Below are positions 62,495-64,000 of a stretch of 64,000 nt of DNA, piece after piece (the stretch's first letter is position 1; every line of letters starts with the position of its first letter). The translations under genes and the position numbers were made by a program. Source of the DNA: Mycolicibacterium litorale (GTDB lineage: Bacteria > Actinomycetota > Actinomycetes > Mycobacteriales > Mycobacteriaceae). The DNA lies in the NCBI GenBank assembly GCA_002007745.1, contig CP019882.1, forward strand, positions 2,604,001-2,668,000. The letters run 5' to 3'. The notes under the pieces were generated by a model. It saw only the letters and a program-made list of their open reading frames with translations, did no database searches and had not been told where the DNA came from.

Positions 62495-63385
62495 TCAGAC
62501 CGGTATCGTTGTGCCGGTTTCCGTCTCGGCGAACGCGCAGAGCCTTCGCGCACTGGCATAATCACAAGCAACTGAGGAGCGCCCGCTCAGTGTGGGGCTC
62601 CCTTTGAGCCCAAACCTACTGTCGATGCCTACGTAACTTCCGGGAGGGATCGGCTCGGCGATGCAGTAGAGAGTGGGTGCTGCGCCAGCGTCGATGTCAT
62701 TTCCGAAACACCTTGCGGCGCTATACGTCACCGAATGCACCACATTCATCAATCGTCTATCCGAGGTGTTTGTCAGGTTTGAGGCGACCCAGCCGGGGTG
62801 CGTGAGGTGACTGATCACTGGTGACCGGGCTGCCCGTAGCCGGCGATCCAGCTCCAAACCCCATAACATCACGGCAAGCTTTGACCGCAGGTAGGCCGGG
62901 TAGGACGTCCAATTGCCCGACCGTAGGTGCGGGTCATCGAAGTCGAACGTTGCCGACTTGTGCCCGTCGGACCCAACGTTGATGATCTGCGACTTCACTC
63001 GCCGGAAGACTAGGTTGGTCAACGCGAATGGCCCGAGGAAATTGGTGCCCAGGGTGATCTCGAAACCATCGACTGTTTCGCTCCGGGTCGGCGCCACTAC
63101 ACCGGCGTTGTTGATCAGAATGTCGACATCGCCGTCGAATAGCTCTGGGAACGCGCGGATCGACGATTGATCCGCGAGATCCAGTTTGACGACTTCGGTG
63201 CTGCCGGAGATCTCAGCAGCGCGCTGAGCGCCGAGTTCTGGATTGCGCACCGCCATGATGACATGCGCCCCCGCGTGCGCCAATGCACGTGCTGTTGCCA
63301 GGCCGACGCCGTTGGTGGCACCCGTCACGATTGCACGCTTACCACTGAGATCGCCCAGTCTGCTGACCGGCCACTTGGTCGTCAC
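62495..63385 (-). CDS. SDR-family oxidoreductase (retinol-dehydrogenase-like)
   Basis: 296 residues from a GTG at 63385. Cofactor motif TGATNGVGLATARAL, NNAGVV, catalytic Ser in NVGSDGHKS and the YLRSK form of YxxxK. It belongs to the group often called protochlorophyllide-reductase/retinol-dehydrogenase-like SDRs, with a C-terminal extension typical of this group. The TetR gene upstream on the same strand (149 bp gap) is a probable regulator. Confidence 0.85.
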   Translation of the reverse strand: MTTKWPVSRLGDLSGKRAIVTGATNGVGLATARALAHAGAHVIMAVRNPELGAQRAAEISGSTEVVKLDLADQSSIRAFPELFDGDVDILINNAGVVAPTRSETVDGFEITLGTNFLGPFALTNLVFRRVKSQIINVGSDGHKSATFDFDDPHLRSGNWTSYPAYLRSKLAVMLWGLELDRRLRAARSPVISHLTHPGWVASNLTNTSDRRLMNVVHSVTYSAARCFGNDIDAGAAPTLYCIAEPIPPGSYVGIDSRFGLKGSPTLSGRSSVACDYASARRLCAFAETETGTTIPV

Positions 63386-63533
63386 ATACTTGAGAGTACG
63401 GCGAAGCTCAGTCGCGTGGTCACCGGGGTTCTGGCCACACGAGTCCTGTTTCACTGAACAAGCAAAGGACAACGTGGTGTGCAACCGTCAGCCGTGCGCA
63501 CCGGACCATCGAACTCCGACGACTTGAGCGACC

Positions 63534-64000
63534 TCAAGGTCGCAGCATGAAGTCGATCAGTTCCTCGCGCCGGGCACGTGAGTAGCGCGGTGTTTTGACA
63601 TTGGTCAGGTGCACGGCGCCGATGCTCATGGCGAACAGCCATTGCGACCGTTGTTCGGCGATGTTGTCGTCGAACCCTAGGTCGCGGAAGGCCTGGCGCA
63701 AAGCGGCGCGTGTGCGCCGATCGGCTGCGTTCACGCTGCGCGTCGCGGCAGGGTCGGACCGTGCCCATTCCCGCATCGCCCGTTCCAGCATCCATTGCCG
63801 GGGGGCGATGAGGAATGACGTCATCTTCATCAGGCGTTCCCTAGGCGGCAGCTCCTCCAACGCCTTGAAACGACGGTGGTCGTCATCACGCCACTGGGCC
63901 CACGCCGAAATCATCGCCCCTTTGAACGCCGCCAAGTCGGCGAAGTGCCAGTAGAAGCTGCCTTTGGTAATGCCCAGTCGGGCGGACAGCTTGTCAACCC
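63534..64000 (-). CDS. TetR-family transcriptional regulator (5' end cut by window)
   Basis: At least 155 codons on the minus strand, open to the right edge. The visible N-terminal part VDKLSARLGITKGSFYWHFA is the second half of a TetR helix-turn-helix, followed by the ligand domain (WRDDDHRRFKALEELPPRER through IDFMLRP). The start codon lies beyond 64000. Probably controls the SDR gene at 62495. Confidence 0.88.
   Translation of the reverse strand, partial: VDKLSARLGITKGSFYWHFADLAAFKGAMISAWAQWRDDDHRRFKALEELPPRERLMKMTSFLIAPRQWMLERAMREWARSDPAATRSVNAADRRTRAALRQAFRDLGFDDNIAEQRSQWLFAMSIGAVHLTNVKTPRYSRARREELIDFMLRP

Overview
The window is high-G+C actinobacterial DNA, most likely from a rapidly growing Mycobacteriaceae member (Mycolicibacterium type). 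This is an inference from gene content: GTG/TTG starts and 4-bp ATGA/GTGA overlaps are frequent, an adenylate-cyclase-like gene is coupled to a cyclic-nucleotide-binding MscS channel as in Mycobacterium tuberculosis Rv2435c/Rv2434c, HsaA/HsaC/HsaD-like ring-cleavage enzymes are present, and there is an F420/PPOX-type small oxidoreductase. No rRNA, tRNA, CRISPR array or intact insertion sequence was seen.

Layout. 1-3035: leftward aromatic meta-cleavage set (hydrolase, flavin monooxygenase, extradiol dioxygenase). 3203-7999: rightward cyclase-like sensor, MscS/cNMP channel and L-2-hydroxyglutarate oxidase. 8007-19286: mixed housekeeping and accessory genes (MarR, EamA and MFS transporters, thioesterase, P1 peptidase, sulfurtransferase with a small membrane protein and a K+ channel, MmyB-like regulator, two SDRs). 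19370-26915: a divergent sugar-utilisation locus with an ABC importer and PfkB kinase to the left and a DeoR regulator and GH4 glycosidase to the right. 27402-28093: a secreted or anchored protein with four 34-residue cysteine repeats. 28232-45194: a dispersed histidine-utilisation region (hutI, hutH, amino-acid ABC importer, M20 amidase, hutF; no hutU) into which a Baeyer-Villiger monooxygenase/hydrolase/RpiR module is interleaved. 45548-57721: a nitrogen and purine salvage region with two unrelated adenine-deaminase types, an aldehyde dehydrogenase, an orphan binding protein, amidohydrolase, RidA, M20 peptidase, cyclase-family hydrolase, NCS1 permease and a MerR-XRE-cupin regulator. Four promoters in these last two regions share paired TGAACA-type half-sites exactly 19 bp apart, suggesting one regulon.

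57772-62062 is an accessory patch: VapBC-like and MazF-like toxin-antitoxin pairs, a 280-bp inverted-repeat-bounded element, the remnant of a tyrosine integrase, and a two-gene module of DUF3887-like proteins in which one copy has a helix-turn-helix N-terminus and the other a bactofilin-like beta-helix. In its middle, at 58976-59003, lies a very good match to the actinobacterial XerC/XerD dif site, so this patch probably sits at the chromosome terminus. The window closes with an SDR and a truncated TetR gene.

Seven otherwise well-conserved genes are broken by an apparent single missing base, each time in or beside a run of four to five G or C. That pattern looks more like systematic homopolymer under-calling than biological decay, and these genes should be read as probably intact until resequenced.
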